Program-made: the position numbers and the translations under genes
The notes under the pieces: model-generated
Seen by the model: the letters and a program-made list of their open reading frames with translations, nothing else
Told to the model about the DNA's origin: nothing
Databases searched by the model: none
Origin: Burkholderia sp. SRS-46
Lineage (GTDB): Bacteria; Pseudomonadota; Gammaproteobacteria; Burkholderiales; Burkholderiaceae
DNA: 64,000 bases
NCBI RefSeq assembly: GCF_004343775.1
Contig: NZ_PTXL01000016.1
Coordinates: 99,427 to 163,426 of the forward strand
Reading direction: 5' to 3'
Shown: positions 32,744 through 41,781 of the stretch, in pieces
Layout of the letters: every line of letters starts with the position of its first letter
Position numbering within the stretch: the stretch's first letter is position 1

Positions 32744-33402
32744 ACCGCAATCCGATTCGTTACAGTGCGCTGTTCACGGCGGCCGCGGTCGGCCTCGCCG
32801 GCTGTTCGTTCTCTGGACTGGACGCTTCCAACAAATTCTCCTGCAAGGCGCCGGACGGGGTCGCGTGCGCGTCGATGTCCGGCGTGTACGCGAATCTCCG
32901 GGCGAACAACCTTCCCGGGCAACAAGTTAGCCACGGCGGGTCGCTGGCGACGACGACCAAGACACCTGCGCCGGGAAGTGCCGTGCTGTCCCGCCCGTTG
33001 TTCTCTGGATCGCCGATCCGCAGCGCGCCGCGTGAGCTCCGCCTCTGGTTCGCGCCGTGGGAGGATGCCGATGGCGATCTCTACGACCAATCGTACGCGT
33101 ATCTCGTGATCGATAACGGCCAGTGGTTGATCGCCCACAACCAACGCCGGATTCGCGATCTGTACCGGCCTGCTCCCGGCATTGCTGTTCGGGACGCCGC
33201 TGCGCCGTCCGCTGCGCCCGCACCAGCGACGCCGGCGGCCGCTGCAACAGTCCCGCCACTCGATTCCGGTTCCCCCGCGCCAACCGGCGGTCTCTCTGGC
33301 ATGGCCGACGAAGCCGTGCGCCAGGCTGCAATGGCAGGCGACTCGCTCAAACAGTTTGCGGCTGGCGTCCGTATGCCGGACGCCTCGACTGTGGGACGTT
33401 GA
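32740..33402 (+). CDS. traV: TraV, outer-membrane lipoprotein
   Basis: A 220-aa lipoprotein with lipobox LAGC at residues 19-22 and a second cysteine pair (FSCKAPDGVACASMSGVYAN), the conserved N-terminal signature of TraV. Further on APRELRLWFAPWEDADGDLY is typical, and the C-terminal third is Ala/Pro-rich. It anchors TraK and TraB to the outer membrane. Start ATG 32740 overlaps the dsbC stop. Confidence 0.93.
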   Translation: MNRNPIRYSALFTAAAVGLAGCSFSGLDASNKFSCKAPDGVACASMSGVYANLRANNLPGQQVSHGGSLATTTKTPAPGSAVLSRPLFSGSPIRSAPRELRLWFAPWEDADGDLYDQSYAYLVIDNGQWLIAHNQRRIRDLYRPAPGIAVRDAAAPSAAPAPATPAAAATVPPLDSGSPAPTGGLSGMADEAVRQAAMAGDSLKQFAAGVRMPDASTVGR

Positions 33403-33404
33403 CC

Positions 33405-36011
33405 ATGGCACAAATCTTCGATCGATCGTGGATCCGGCAGGCGCGAGACGCCGCGCAAAATTTCTGGCGCGATGCAGTCCTCGGCGAGACGCCGGCGCAT
33501 GATGATATCGAGGCCACGCTGAATTCGCGCGAGGGCTCGTCGCCGTCCGGCCTTCATCACATCCTGAAGTACGACCAGTACGACGATAACACGGGCCTCT
33601 TCTACAACGACAACGCGGTTGCGTTTTGCTTCTCAGTCGTCCAGCAAACCGGTGCTGACGCTGACATGGTCAGCCAGCTAACAACCCTGTTCACACCGAT
33701 CCCTCCGGGCACCGGGGTCCAGTGGTGTCTATTCGGCTCGACCCGCGTCGATGCTGTCCTCGAGCACTACGAGGACCTGCGCCACGAAGCGGTAGAAGCC
33801 GGCAAAGTGGATCCAATGTTCCTCGAGATTGCCCGTCGACGAACGGCATATATCCGTTCCATGCAAGGGCAATCGCTTTGGGACTCCGCTCCGTTTCTCG
33901 TCAAGCAAACCCGGCTCGTGTTTTCGGTCACCCGCTCTGGATCGCACACGGACCACACGCTGGTCAGCGAAATGGCGGACCTGAAGTCGACGCTAATGTC
34001 GTCGCTGCGCGCGGGCAAGCTGCCGGCGCGCCAGATGGATGCTGATGACCTGATTGCATTTCTGTTCCCAATCTTCAACCCGGAATTCCTGTTCAACGGC
34101 GAACCGATGCCGGATCTTCGGTACGACCCGACCCGGCCGCTTAAGGAACAGATTACAGCGTTCGGACACCGGGCTCGTGTTCGCACCACTGAGATCCTGT
34201 TTGGTGTACCTCCGGCCGACGATGAGCCAGACACCCGCGTGGCCGTACGAGCCTTTGGCGTGCAGCGTTATCCGAGGACGAAACATCTTTGGGAAATGAC
34301 GGGCATTGTCGGCTCGTTCACCGATAGCCAACTCCAATACCCGTGCCCGTACCTGATCTGCGGCGGAATCTTCACGCTCGACCGCAACGTGGTCGACAGC
34401 CGAGTCCAGGTCCGCTCCGCGCGGGCGCAACAGAACGCCGAATCGAAGATGGCGAAGTTCCAGCCGAGCCTCGCCGCGCAGAGCCGTGACTGGAAGATGG
34501 TCCAGGTCCAGCTGGATGCGGGCGGACAGATGTGCGAGCTGTATCACACGTTGATCCTGTTTGCCCCGAGGCAGCAGATCAACCGGTACAGCCAGACCGC
34601 GATCAACCTCTGGGACCACGTCGGTTTTCGGATAGTCCCGCTTCGAATGATGAATCTGCAGGCGCTGTACGCGAGCATTCCGATGACGCTGACGAAGGGC
34701 GCGCGCGGCGACCTGAAGCGCAACCGCCTGATGAGCCAGAAGACCACCGTCAACGCCGTCGATATGTCGCCCGTCCTCGGCGAATGGAGCGGAAACGGCA
34801 ATCCGATCATGTTGTTCTATGGCCGACGAGGGACGATCACGCCGGTCGACTTTTACCGGAACAGACAAGGCAATTACAACCTGTTCGCTTCAGGGGTTTC
34901 GGGTGCCGGTAAAACCGTGACGCTCAACGAGGTCGCATTCGGCTATCGAAGTGTCGGAGCGCGCTGCGCCATCATCGACGTCGGCGGCGGCTACGAAAAC
35001 TTCGTGAACATGCTGGACGGTGCGTTCATCCGCTTCACGCTGAACTCCAAAATTTGCGTGAACCCGTTCTCATGGGTCGGCGTCGACGAAGAAAACACCT
35101 TCGAGCAAGAGCTGCGGATGCTCAAGCCTCTGATCGGTCGCATGGCATCCCCGGAGGCGCCGCTCAATGCACTGCAATACGCGTTCATCGAAGAGGCAAT
35201 CACCGTCGTGTGGAACCGTCACAACCGGGCATCCAATCCGACGCTGATCGCCGAGTATCTGATGACGGAGATCAAGAACGAGAAGGGGGACATCGAACGT
35301 ATCGCTTACGAACTCGGCCGGCAACTTCGCCCGTTCTGCGAAGGTGGCGTGTACGGCCGCTTCTTCAACGGAGAGGCGAACATCTCGTTCGACAACGATT
35401 TGACTTGCCTCGAGCTAGAAGAATTGAAAGATGCGCCCGAGCTGCGACGTGTCGTGCTGTTCGCGCTGACCAGCAAGATCGCGCACGACATGTATATGTC
35501 GCCGAGAAACCTCCCCAAGCTGTGTGTGGTCGACGAAGCATGGCAGCTCCTTGGCGACGATCGCGAGACGGCGCTCTTCATCGAGGAGGGCTATCGGCGC
35601 GCGCGCAAATACAAGGGCATCTTCGGTCTTGGCACCCAATCGATCGAAGACGCATACAAGAATGACGCTTCGAAGGCGGCATACAACAACGCTGACTGGA
35701 AATTCATTCTCCGGCAGGACAAACAGAAGCTCGACAACCTGATCAAGGATGGTCTCGCAAGCTTCACGCCGGCAGTGGAAAAGATGATCCGCTCGCTCCA
35801 GAAGGAAGATGGCCAATTCGCGGAAATGATCATCGATTCTCCGGACGGCCAAATGTTGGTGCGCCATATTCCCGATCCGTTCGCACTACTGGTTGCGACG
35901 TCCACTGGCGAGGACGTCGAGGAGCGCAACCATCTCCTCAAACAAGGCTACACACACTTCCAGGCGCTCGAAACGATGCTCGAACGCCGTCTCCAGAGGG
36001 CCGCAGCATGA
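33405..36011 (+). CDS. traC: TraC, T4SS ATPase (VirB4-like)
   Basis: The 868-aa cytoplasmic ATPase drives pilus assembly. The start at ATG 33405 (MAQIFDRSWIRQARDA) is two bases after the traV stop. Walker A GVSGAGKT lies at residues 497-504, and LCVVDEAWQLLGDD is Walker B. The final part (FGLGTQSIEDAY and DNLIKDGLASFTP) is typical of TraC. Length compares with 875 in F. It partners with TraL, TraE and the pilin at the inner membrane. Confidence 0.96.
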   Translation: MAQIFDRSWIRQARDAAQNFWRDAVLGETPAHDDIEATLNSREGSSPSGLHHILKYDQYDDNTGLFYNDNAVAFCFSVVQQTGADADMVSQLTTLFTPIPPGTGVQWCLFGSTRVDAVLEHYEDLRHEAVEAGKVDPMFLEIARRRTAYIRSMQGQSLWDSAPFLVKQTRLVFSVTRSGSHTDHTLVSEMADLKSTLMSSLRAGKLPARQMDADDLIAFLFPIFNPEFLFNGEPMPDLRYDPTRPLKEQITAFGHRARVRTTEILFGVPPADDEPDTRVAVRAFGVQRYPRTKHLWEMTGIVGSFTDSQLQYPCPYLICGGIFTLDRNVVDSRVQVRSARAQQNAESKMAKFQPSLAAQSRDWKMVQVQLDAGGQMCELYHTLILFAPRQQINRYSQTAINLWDHVGFRIVPLRMMNLQALYASIPMTLTKGARGDLKRNRLMSQKTTVNAVDMSPVLGEWSGNGNPIMLFYGRRGTITPVDFYRNRQGNYNLFASGVSGAGKTVTLNEVAFGYRSVGARCAIIDVGGGYENFVNMLDGAFIRFTLNSKICVNPFSWVGVDEENTFEQELRMLKPLIGRMASPEAPLNALQYAFIEEAITVVWNRHNRASNPTLIAEYLMTEIKNEKGDIERIAYELGRQLRPFCEGGVYGRFFNGEANISFDNDLTCLELEELKDAPELRRVVLFALTSKIAHDMYMSPRNLPKLCVVDEAWQLLGDDRETALFIEEGYRRARKYKGIFGLGTQSIEDAYKNDASKAAYNNADWKFILRQDKQKLDNLIKDGLASFTPAVEKMIRSLQKEDGQFAEMIIDSPDGQMLVRHIPDPFALLVATSTGEDVEERNHLLKQGYTHFQALETMLERRLQRAAA

Positions 36012-36523
36012 CCAGCGAATCGAATGCCGTGCGTCACGAACCGACCCTGCCGGCAGATCCACCAATCTCGCCGCCGGAACCGCCCTCGACCGCGACGACG
36101 GGCTCTACGAGGCCCACGCGACGCGACTGGATGCGCCATGCCGTGCCGATCCTGGCTTCCTCACTGGTGACGCTCGCCGTGATCGGCCCGGTGCTTTACA
36201 CCGTCTTGGCGCACCGTGCGCCGCCTGTCGCCACCGTCGACCTACAGAAGCTTGTCGAAACGGCGCAGGCGCGCCAGCTTGCCGCGTTTCGCGCGACCCA
36301 CGGCGTGGCCGCGGTGCCGAGCGCGAGCGACGCACAGGCAGCGGTCGACGACACGGCGCGATTCGCTCGCGAACTGTCTGTAGCGGTCGACGCGCTCGGA
36401 CGTAGCTGCAGGTGCGTGCTCGTCAATAAGGCGGCAATTCTGAACTCGGAGGCTGTTACCGACTATACCGAAGTGTTAGCCGCGCAATTCCGAGTGGACC
36501 GGCCGAAGGGAGTACGGAAATGA
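36008..36523 (+). CDS. trbI: TrbI-like protein
   Basis: A 171-aa protein with a Pro-rich cytoplasmic N-terminus, one membrane span (VPILASSLVTLAVIGPVLYTVL) and a short periplasmic part containing VDLQKLVETAQARQLAAF. It shares this build and the location after traC with F TrbI, a non-essential factor that affects pilus length and retraction. It is longer than F TrbI (128) because of the N-terminal extension. Starts and stops overlap the neighbouring genes by 4 bases. Confidence 0.75.
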   Translation: MTSESNAVRHEPTLPADPPISPPEPPSTATTGSTRPTRRDWMRHAVPILASSLVTLAVIGPVLYTVLAHRAPPVATVDLQKLVETAQARQLAAFRATHGVAAVPSASDAQAAVDDTARFARELSVAVDALGRSCRCVLVNKAAILNSEAVTDYTEVLAAQFRVDRPKGVRK

Positions 36524-37260
36524 ACGTCGTCGTCGACTATCCGGAGGATTTCCCACTCGTCGGTATCGACCGTAAGGTTTTCGGCCATCAGGTACGCCGT
36601 GTGTTCGCGCAGCTCGATGCGTACTCTGCGCATGCACTCGCCCGACTCGCGGAGCGTATCGGCTTTGAATCACGTTTCCATTCGCCCGAGGTTGACGAAC
36701 TCGAAGCGCTAATCACGCTCGTGCGCACTCAGTCCGATCAGGCCGCGCTTGCTCAACTGCTCTTGCGTGCGGGCGACTTCCTGCATGTTCGTCTTCGTCA
36801 GCCAGAGTTCGTTGACACGACCGACGACCTTGGCTCGCAACCCGCGTCGGTTCCACGAAGCTGGATCGTTGCGGGAGCGACTTCGCTCGTCGCGACCATT
36901 GTGGTTGCGTTCGTGTGGGGCGCGCCTGCGGCTGCATCGGCCATTGACTGGATCGTAGGGCGGCCGAATGTGACGCCGCGCGCCGTTCCTCTTGCGGCGG
37001 CGGGTACTCCGACCTCGCCGGGGCAGGCCTTCGATCTGTCACGTCAGTCGAACGTTCCAGCCTCGCCTGTTTCCGCTCCTCCGGTCGACGAAGAAACCGC
37101 ACTCACGCTCACCACCTGGACGCGCGATCCGCTCGTGGCCATGGACGGGATCAAGCGATTGATGCCCAAGATCGATGGCAGTGAATACCAGATTGAAGTC
37201 ACCGTGTCCCGCGCCCTGCCGGCGCTGCGCACGCCTGAAACTGGAGGTAAACAAAAATGA
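36520..37260 (+). CDS. Hypothetical membrane protein, 246 aa
   Basis: The N-terminal 105 residues are a soluble helical domain (VFGHQVRRVFAQLDAYSAHA). One membrane span follows (SWIVAGATSLVATIVVAFVW) and then a Pro/Thr-rich periplasmic tail ending in a small domain (MDGIKRLMPKIDGSEYQIEV). I know no family for it. It lies in 4-base overlaps between trbI and a lipoprotein gene, so it is translated with the secretion genes. It may be a lineage-specific channel accessory. Confidence 0.65.
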   Translation: MNVVVDYPEDFPLVGIDRKVFGHQVRRVFAQLDAYSAHALARLAERIGFESRFHSPEVDELEALITLVRTQSDQAALAQLLLRAGDFLHVRLRQPEFVDTTDDLGSQPASVPRSWIVAGATSLVATIVVAFVWGAPAAASAIDWIVGRPNVTPRAVPLAAAGTPTSPGQAFDLSRQSNVPASPVSAPPVDEETALTLTTWTRDPLVAMDGIKRLMPKIDGSEYQIEVTVSRALPALRTPETGGKQK

Positions 37261-37871
37261 AAGCGAGCTACAGACGGGGCCGCCATATCGCATGGGCATG
37301 CGCACTTGCCGCCTGTACTTTGGCGGCATGCAGCCAGGACTACCGAAATTCGACGCCGGCGCCGGAATTCAATCAAAGACTCACCGACTGGTTCAGCAAA
37401 GCGACGCTGTCGCCACAGGTAACGCGGATCGACTGCTTCGTCGACACTGGGTGGTTTAACGACAGTCTGGCTTGCGATGTCGAGATGACCGAGGAACAGT
37501 CTCGTAAGGTGGATGCGAAATTCGTGGTTCGCAGCAATCTCAGTTCGTTTGGAATGACGCCCGGTCCGGACTGGCAGTTCGATGCCGAGACTCTGCACGA
37601 GTCGAAGTTCCGACTCGTCATTGTGCAGCCGGCTCCTGCAGTCCTCCGTGTTGAAGTTCATGCCGACCAGTCGCGGGTGTCCTTCGAGGATGCGGCGCAC
37701 TTAGGGGACAAGGCAATTTCGGCAGTGGACGAGTTTCTCAGAGCCCATCCGACGCGCGACCCTCAGAGCGTGCGTGAGACGTGGGCGTCGCCAGCCAGCC
37801 AGGCGAGCGTGGCGCAAAGCGCGACGGGTGCCACTGCGTCGGCAACGTCGACCGCAGGAGGCCGCCAATGA
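37257..37871 (+). CDS. Lipoprotein A of a paralogous pair, 204 aa
   Basis: The signal (WACALAACTLAAC) ends in a lipobox whose cysteine starts CSQDYRNS. The mature part contains QVTRIDCFVDTGWFNDSLAC, one cysteine pair, and HADQSRVSFEDAAHLGDKAI. The same elements (CSxDYR, xxDCF...C-D-V, DxSRVxFEDAA) are found in the next protein, so the two are paralogues from a tandem duplication. No named family. Location in the T4SS operon suggests an outer-membrane or periplasmic pilus factor. Confidence 0.7.
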   Translation: MKASYRRGRHIAWACALAACTLAACSQDYRNSTPAPEFNQRLTDWFSKATLSPQVTRIDCFVDTGWFNDSLACDVEMTEEQSRKVDAKFVVRSNLSSFGMTPGPDWQFDAETLHESKFRLVIVQPAPAVLRVEVHADQSRVSFEDAAHLGDKAISAVDEFLRAHPTRDPQSVRETWASPASQASVAQSATGATASATSTAGGRQ

Positions 37872-38608
37872 ATGCATCTAACCCCGTAGTTCGACTCAGG
37901 GAGATGGTCGCCGGCGTGGTCGTGGCGGCCCTGCTCACCGCATGCAGCAACGACTACCGGTCTGATGCGAACGCGTTGCCGCGTAACGAGCCGCTGACCA
38001 CGGCACTTCGCGGTCACGCTGGGGATGCGGCCTACACGTTGCCGCAAGAGATCCAGTCGCTGAACTGCTTTTTTGCGCGGAACGGCATGAATTGCGATGT
38101 GGTCCTTGACGTGCGCGATCCCAATGTGGCGAAGGAGCTTAGAAACCCGGCACGGCGGATCATCGACCTTGACGAAAAAAATTGGCATCGCCGAGACGGC
38201 GCGACGCAACTGATCTCCAACATGAGTGCGTATCTCGAATTGAGCGAAGCGAAATTCAACTTCCTCGTCGAGCGAAATGCTCACGCGGGTGGCTGGGTGG
38301 TCCGTGCCAATGTGGACGAGTCGCGCGTGCCGTTCGAAGAGGCCGCCGCGTTGATGCTACTGGCCGTCGTGGACACCGCATCCGACTACACGGCGACTCT
38401 GAAGGAGCTTTACGCGAACTCGCCGCGCGCGAATACGGAGTCCTGGAGCAACGTTACTCCGAGTTTAGCAGGCCCGAATACTAGCTCCATGTCGGACGTT
38501 GCATCGCATGCAGCCGCCGACTCGCCATATGCAGTCGCCAGTTCGACCGAAGTGCGGAATAGCGAACGTAGCGCCGCAGCTACCAATCGGCCAGGAGCGT
38601 CGAAGTGA
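37868..38608 (+). CDS. Lipoprotein B of a paralogous pair, 246 aa
   Basis: Start ATG 37868 overlaps the previous stop by 4 bases. The signal peptide (MVAGVVVAALLTAC) has a lipobox, and the mature chain starts CSNDYRSD. It shows SLNCFFARNGMNCDVVLDVR and NVDESRVPFEEAAALMLLAV, matching the preceding lipoprotein in order and spacing. It is longer by a Ser/Ala-rich C-terminal extension. The pair may form a heteromeric component or have split an original function. Confidence 0.7.
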   Translation: MNASNPVVRLREMVAGVVVAALLTACSNDYRSDANALPRNEPLTTALRGHAGDAAYTLPQEIQSLNCFFARNGMNCDVVLDVRDPNVAKELRNPARRIIDLDEKNWHRRDGATQLISNMSAYLELSEAKFNFLVERNAHAGGWVVRANVDESRVPFEEAAALMLLAVVDTASDYTATLKELYANSPRANTESWSNVTPSLAGPNTSSMSDVASHAAADSPYAVASSTEVRNSERSAAATNRPGASK

Positions 38609-38982
38609 CCGAGCGAAACGAGAACGTTCGTGACTTCGCGATTGGAATCGTGGCGATCTGCTGCGCGTTTCTTCTCTTGATTGCCGCGGCACTTTCTGTT
38701 TCCGCCGGCCGCGGCGTCGAGATGTGTCCGACCGCCCTCGCCATTGCGTTGGTCGCCGCGGTCGGCATTCTGTCGCCCGTGCTCGCGATCGTCTCGATGC
38801 GGGCCAGCTTCCGGATTTATGAAAGGTCGCCGGCTACCGGACTCGTCTATTCGGTCCTTCTCGCGATTGTCTGTACGGTCTGGGCGATTCTGGTTGCTTG
38901 GTTCTTCTTCGGACTGACGCAATGGTGGGCGGACTGGGTGACGGGGCCGTTGGGAAACCCGTTTCAGCGCCAATGCTTTTAA
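38605..38982 (+). CDS. Hypothetical inner-membrane protein, 125 aa
   Basis: A GTG start at 38605 overlaps the previous stop (GTGA). Three hydrophobic spans are visible (IGIVAICCAFLLLIAAALSV, ALAIALVAAVGILSPVLAIV and LVYSVLLAIVCTVWAILVAW). No motif is recognised. As a small polytopic protein in the T4SS operon it could assist pilin insertion, as TraQ and TraX do in F, but there is no sequence support for that. Confidence 0.6.
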   Translation: MTERNENVRDFAIGIVAICCAFLLLIAAALSVSAGRGVEMCPTALAIALVAAVGILSPVLAIVSMRASFRIYERSPATGLVYSVLLAIVCTVWAILVAWFFFGLTQWWADWVTGPLGNPFQRQCF

Positions 38983-39013
38983 CCCGCAACAGAAGCGAAA
39001 AGAGGTCAGAGAC

Positions 39014-39586
39014 ATGAGCAGAATCGAAGTTGCACGTCGTGAATCAGGAATGTACCGCGTGCTCGTCGCTGGGCTAGTTGCACTCGCAGTTGCGTCGGTG
39101 CAGCCCGTGCGTGCCGCGACCACGTGCGCTGTCGACGTCGGCTATTCGCCAGAAGGGACTGCCGAGCAGCTCGTACTGACGTCAATCGATCGCGCGCGGC
39201 ACTCGGTTCGCCTCGCGGCGTATACCTTCACGTCACCAGCCGTCGCGCGCGCGCTCGTCGGCGCGAAGCGGAGGGGCATCGATGTGGCGGTTTTGGCCGA
39301 CGCGAAGGAAAGTGGCAAGCGAACGCAACAGGCCGCACTAAACGTGCTCGTCCAGGCTGGCATCCCGACGCGCACGATCTCGGCTTACGCGATCCACCAC
39401 GACAAATTCATCGTCATCGACGGAGCTGCAGTCGAGACCGGCTCCTTCAATTTCAGCGCAGCTGCGGCGCGCCGGAATAGCGAAAACGCCGTCCTACTTG
39501 CCGGCTGTCCGGACCTCGCACGCAGTTATCTCAACCATTGGCAGTCGCGCTGGAACCAGGGCGCGGACTACACGCTTGCCTATTAA
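39014..39586 (+). CDS. nuc: PLD-family endonuclease (Nuc-like), exported
   Basis: The 190-aa protein has a signal peptide (VLVAGLVALAVASVQPVRA) and one HxK motif of the phospholipase D superfamily (AIHHDKFIVIDGAAVETGSF). This is the size and form of Nuc of pKM101 and of related plasmid nucleases, which dimerise to build one active site and degrade DNA in the periplasm. Its purpose in conjugation is unclear. It sits between the unknown membrane protein and a regulator, 31 bases after the former. Confidence 0.88.
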   Translation: MSRIEVARRESGMYRVLVAGLVALAVASVQPVRAATTCAVDVGYSPEGTAEQLVLTSIDRARHSVRLAAYTFTSPAVARALVGAKRRGIDVAVLADAKESGKRTQQAALNVLVQAGIPTRTISAYAIHHDKFIVIDGAAVETGSFNFSAAAARRNSENAVLLAGCPDLARSYLNHWQSRWNQGADYTLAY

Positions 39587-39599
39587 GCGAGGTGCAGCC

Positions 39600-40397
39600 T
39601 TGAATAGCGACGCTCTCAACACCCTGCTGACACCGCCCGCCGCCGACGAGACCGAGGACTCGGTAAACGAGCCCTCGCGGGGCGATCGGCTAAGCCAGGG
39701 CGCATTCTCGGATCTCACACGATCGCGGGTTGAAGTTAGCCTCGACCTTCTCGCCGGGACGATCGTCACGCGCAGCTATCCGGACCAGTTGCTGCCGCCG
39801 CAGGACGTACTGGCCGCCGAATTCGGTGTCAGCCGGACGGTGCTACGTGAGGCAATCAGCCGGTTGCTCGCGCGAAACATGGTTGAGGTGCGGCCGAAGT
39901 CAGGAACGAGGATCGTCGATGCGCGTCAGTGGCGGGTTATCGACCAGGAGGTTGTCCGCTGGCGGCAGCAGCGCGAACCGGACGCCAGCTTTCAGCGCGA
40001 TCTCGCAGCCGTTCGGCAACTGCTCGAGCCACTCGCCGCGGCGGAAGCTGCAGTCTATTCGAACGACGCGACGCGCGAGCAGATTCTTGCCGCCTGCTAT
40101 CGCCGGCTTGCACCGATCAACCGAGCCGACTACGAGAAGTACCGGGAAACGCTGCACGTTGCGATTCTCGCGGCCTGTCGCAATCAGCTTCTGCGGCAAA
40201 TGACCTGCTTCGCCGAAGTCCGACCACACGTCGATCTGGACGACGGCGGCGCACTGGTAGAGATCGCCGATGGTGAGCGACAAGCGCTGGCGCTACTCGC
40301 TGCTGCCTTCCGTGATCGAGACGCTGCAGGTGCCTTCGACGCGATGGAGCGGGTCAACGCCTGGGATTTGACTGGCATGAGGGGCGGCCATGTTTAA
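39600..40397 (+). CDS. FadR-subfamily GntR transcriptional regulator
   Basis: A TTG at 39600 with GAGGT upstream gives 265 residues; the frame is open further left but that part overlaps nuc. The winged helix is clear (LLPPQDVLAAEFGVSRTVLR followed by EAISRLLARNMVEVRPKSG). The C-terminal all-helical FCD domain includes LHVAILAACRNQLL, though the usual metal-binding histidines are only partly kept. FadR-type regulators bind metabolites such as sugar acids; finding one within a T4SS operon is unusual. It could tie transfer to a metabolite, or be cargo. Confidence 0.82.
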   Translation: MNSDALNTLLTPPAADETEDSVNEPSRGDRLSQGAFSDLTRSRVEVSLDLLAGTIVTRSYPDQLLPPQDVLAAEFGVSRTVLREAISRLLARNMVEVRPKSGTRIVDARQWRVIDQEVVRWRQQREPDASFQRDLAAVRQLLEPLAAAEAAVYSNDATREQILAACYRRLAPINRADYEKYRETLHVAILAACRNQLLRQMTCFAEVRPHVDLDDGGALVEIADGERQALALLAAAFRDRDAAGAFDAMERVNAWDLTGMRGGHV

Positions 40398-40608
40398 GAC
40401 GACTCGCTCCAGTTCCGATCGACCCGACAACCGATCGGTACGGCCACGATGGACGCCGATCGCACTTTTCTGGTTGCTCATCGGGTGCCTGGGTGTTGGG
40501 TTCTCTGCAGCAGCTCTCATTGTCGCCGGCATGGATGGCGCGCTCGGCTGCATGGCATACGGAATTGTTGCGATCGTCATTGCGCGCAATGCCCGGCATT
40601 GGTCGTGA
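40390..40608 (+). CDS. Small membrane protein, 72 aa
   Basis: Starts at ATG 40390, overlapping the regulator by 8 bases. It has a basic N-terminus and two spans (ALFWLLIGCLGVGFSAAALI and LGCMAYGIVAIVIA). No family known. Placed directly before the S26 peptidase gene; a GTG at 40605 that could start the next gene overlaps its stop. Confidence 0.5.
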   Translation: MFKTTRSSSDRPDNRSVRPRWTPIALFWLLIGCLGVGFSAAALIVAGMDGALGCMAYGIVAIVIARNARHWS

Positions 40609-40625
40609 CCACATGGAAACGTGAA

Positions 40626-41156
40626 ATGACTTCTGCTCCGCTCACCTCCAACTTGTCACCGCGGCGCTCGCGCCGCTACTGCGCCGTCCGCCTCGCGGTG
40701 ATCGGTGCCGCCGGTTCGGCGGGCTTGGCCGGCTTCGTATGCTGGACCCTCAATCCGTGGTTTGACTACTCGGTCAATCTGACGAACAGCCTGCCCGGCA
40801 CGCTCTACGTCACGCACATCGGTGAACCGGTCAAGCGTGGTGATCTTGTCGCTTTCCGGTGGCACGGCGGCGCCACCTATCCCCGCGGAGTGACATTCAT
40901 CAAGCGTGTCGCTGGCACACCTGGCGATGTCGTTTCCGTCCGAGCTGGCGTGTATTACGTGAACGACACGGAAATCGGCCGCGCAAAGTCCGTCACGCTC
41001 GCCGGCGTACCGCTCACTCCGGCCGCGCCTGGGGTGATTCCGCGCGGGCACTATTTCGTCGCGACCCCGAACCCGAACAGCCTGGACTCACGTTACGCGC
41101 TGACCGGAAACATTCCCCAGCGTGACGTAATCGGGAGGGCATATGAGATTTTCTAA
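40626..41156 (+). CDS. trhF: TraF/TrhF-type S26 signal peptidase
   Basis: The 176-aa inner-membrane serine peptidase has a span near residue 30 and the catalytic serine in NSLPGTLYV, with the lysine in FIKRVAGTPGD. SLDSRYALTGNIPQRDVIGR closes the domain. Such peptidases process or cyclise pilins in RP4 (TraF) and act in R27-type systems as TrhF. A GTG at 40605 could add seven residues and would overlap the preceding stop. It ends 14 bases inside traW. Confidence 0.88.
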   Translation: MTSAPLTSNLSPRRSRRYCAVRLAVIGAAGSAGLAGFVCWTLNPWFDYSVNLTNSLPGTLYVTHIGEPVKRGDLVAFRWHGGATYPRGVTFIKRVAGTPGDVVSVRAGVYYVNDTEIGRAKSVTLAGVPLTPAAPGVIPRGHYFVATPNPNSLDSRYALTGNIPQRDVIGRAYEIF

Positions 41157-41781
41157 GGCGGCAGCCGTCAGTTTGTTAATCGCCGCTGTGAGTGGCGGAG
41201 TTCATGCCGGCATGCTCGGCGCGATCGGTCCGACCTACCCGATCGCTGAGCCGGACGCGGTCGTGCAGATCATGGCCAAGCTGCGGGCGAAGGAACGAAG
41301 CGGAGAACTGAAGCGCCTGCAGGAAGCGGCTACCCAGCGATCGCTCAGTAGCGCCAAGAATCCGGCACCGGTGGACGGTATCCGTACGGCGACCGAGCGC
41401 AGTCTGCGACTCATCGATCCGACGGTCACGTATTCGAAACCGGTCACGACCGATGACGGCCGTGTCGTTGTCCCGGCCGGGACGAAGCTTAACCCGCTCG
41501 ACCTGATGCCGTTCACCGAGACGCTCGTATTTTTCGATGGCCGCGACCCCGAACAGGCTGCGGGTGTCGAACGGATGATGGCGCACGACGGCGCACGCGT
41601 GAAACCCATCCTGATCGCGGGATCGTGGCTCGACCTCACGAAACAGTTCAAGAAGCAGGTCTACTTCGACCAGCACGGCGTGCTGAGCGGACGCTTCGGA
41701 ATAACGGCCGTTCCGGCCGTTATTCGGCAGCGCGGCAAACAACTCGAGCTGTCCGTGATCCCGGCGAAGGAGCTGCAATGA
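41143..41781 (+). CDS. traW: TraW, pilus assembly protein
   Basis: A 212-aa periplasmic protein (F TraW has 210) with signal peptide VSLLIAAVSGGVHA. Features include LGAIGPTYPIAEPDAV, VTTDDGRVVVPAGTKLNPLD and, at the C-terminus, FDQHGVLSGRFGITAVPAVI, all typical of TraW. It works with TrbC and TraU in pilus extension. The start has a GGGAGG site inside the S26 peptidase gene. Confidence 0.95.
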   Translation: MRFSKAAAVSLLIAAVSGGVHAGMLGAIGPTYPIAEPDAVVQIMAKLRAKERSGELKRLQEAATQRSLSSAKNPAPVDGIRTATERSLRLIDPTVTYSKPVTTDDGRVVVPAGTKLNPLDLMPFTETLVFFDGRDPEQAAGVERMMAHDGARVKPILIAGSWLDLTKQFKKQVYFDQHGVLSGRFGITAVPAVIRQRGKQLELSVIPAKELQ

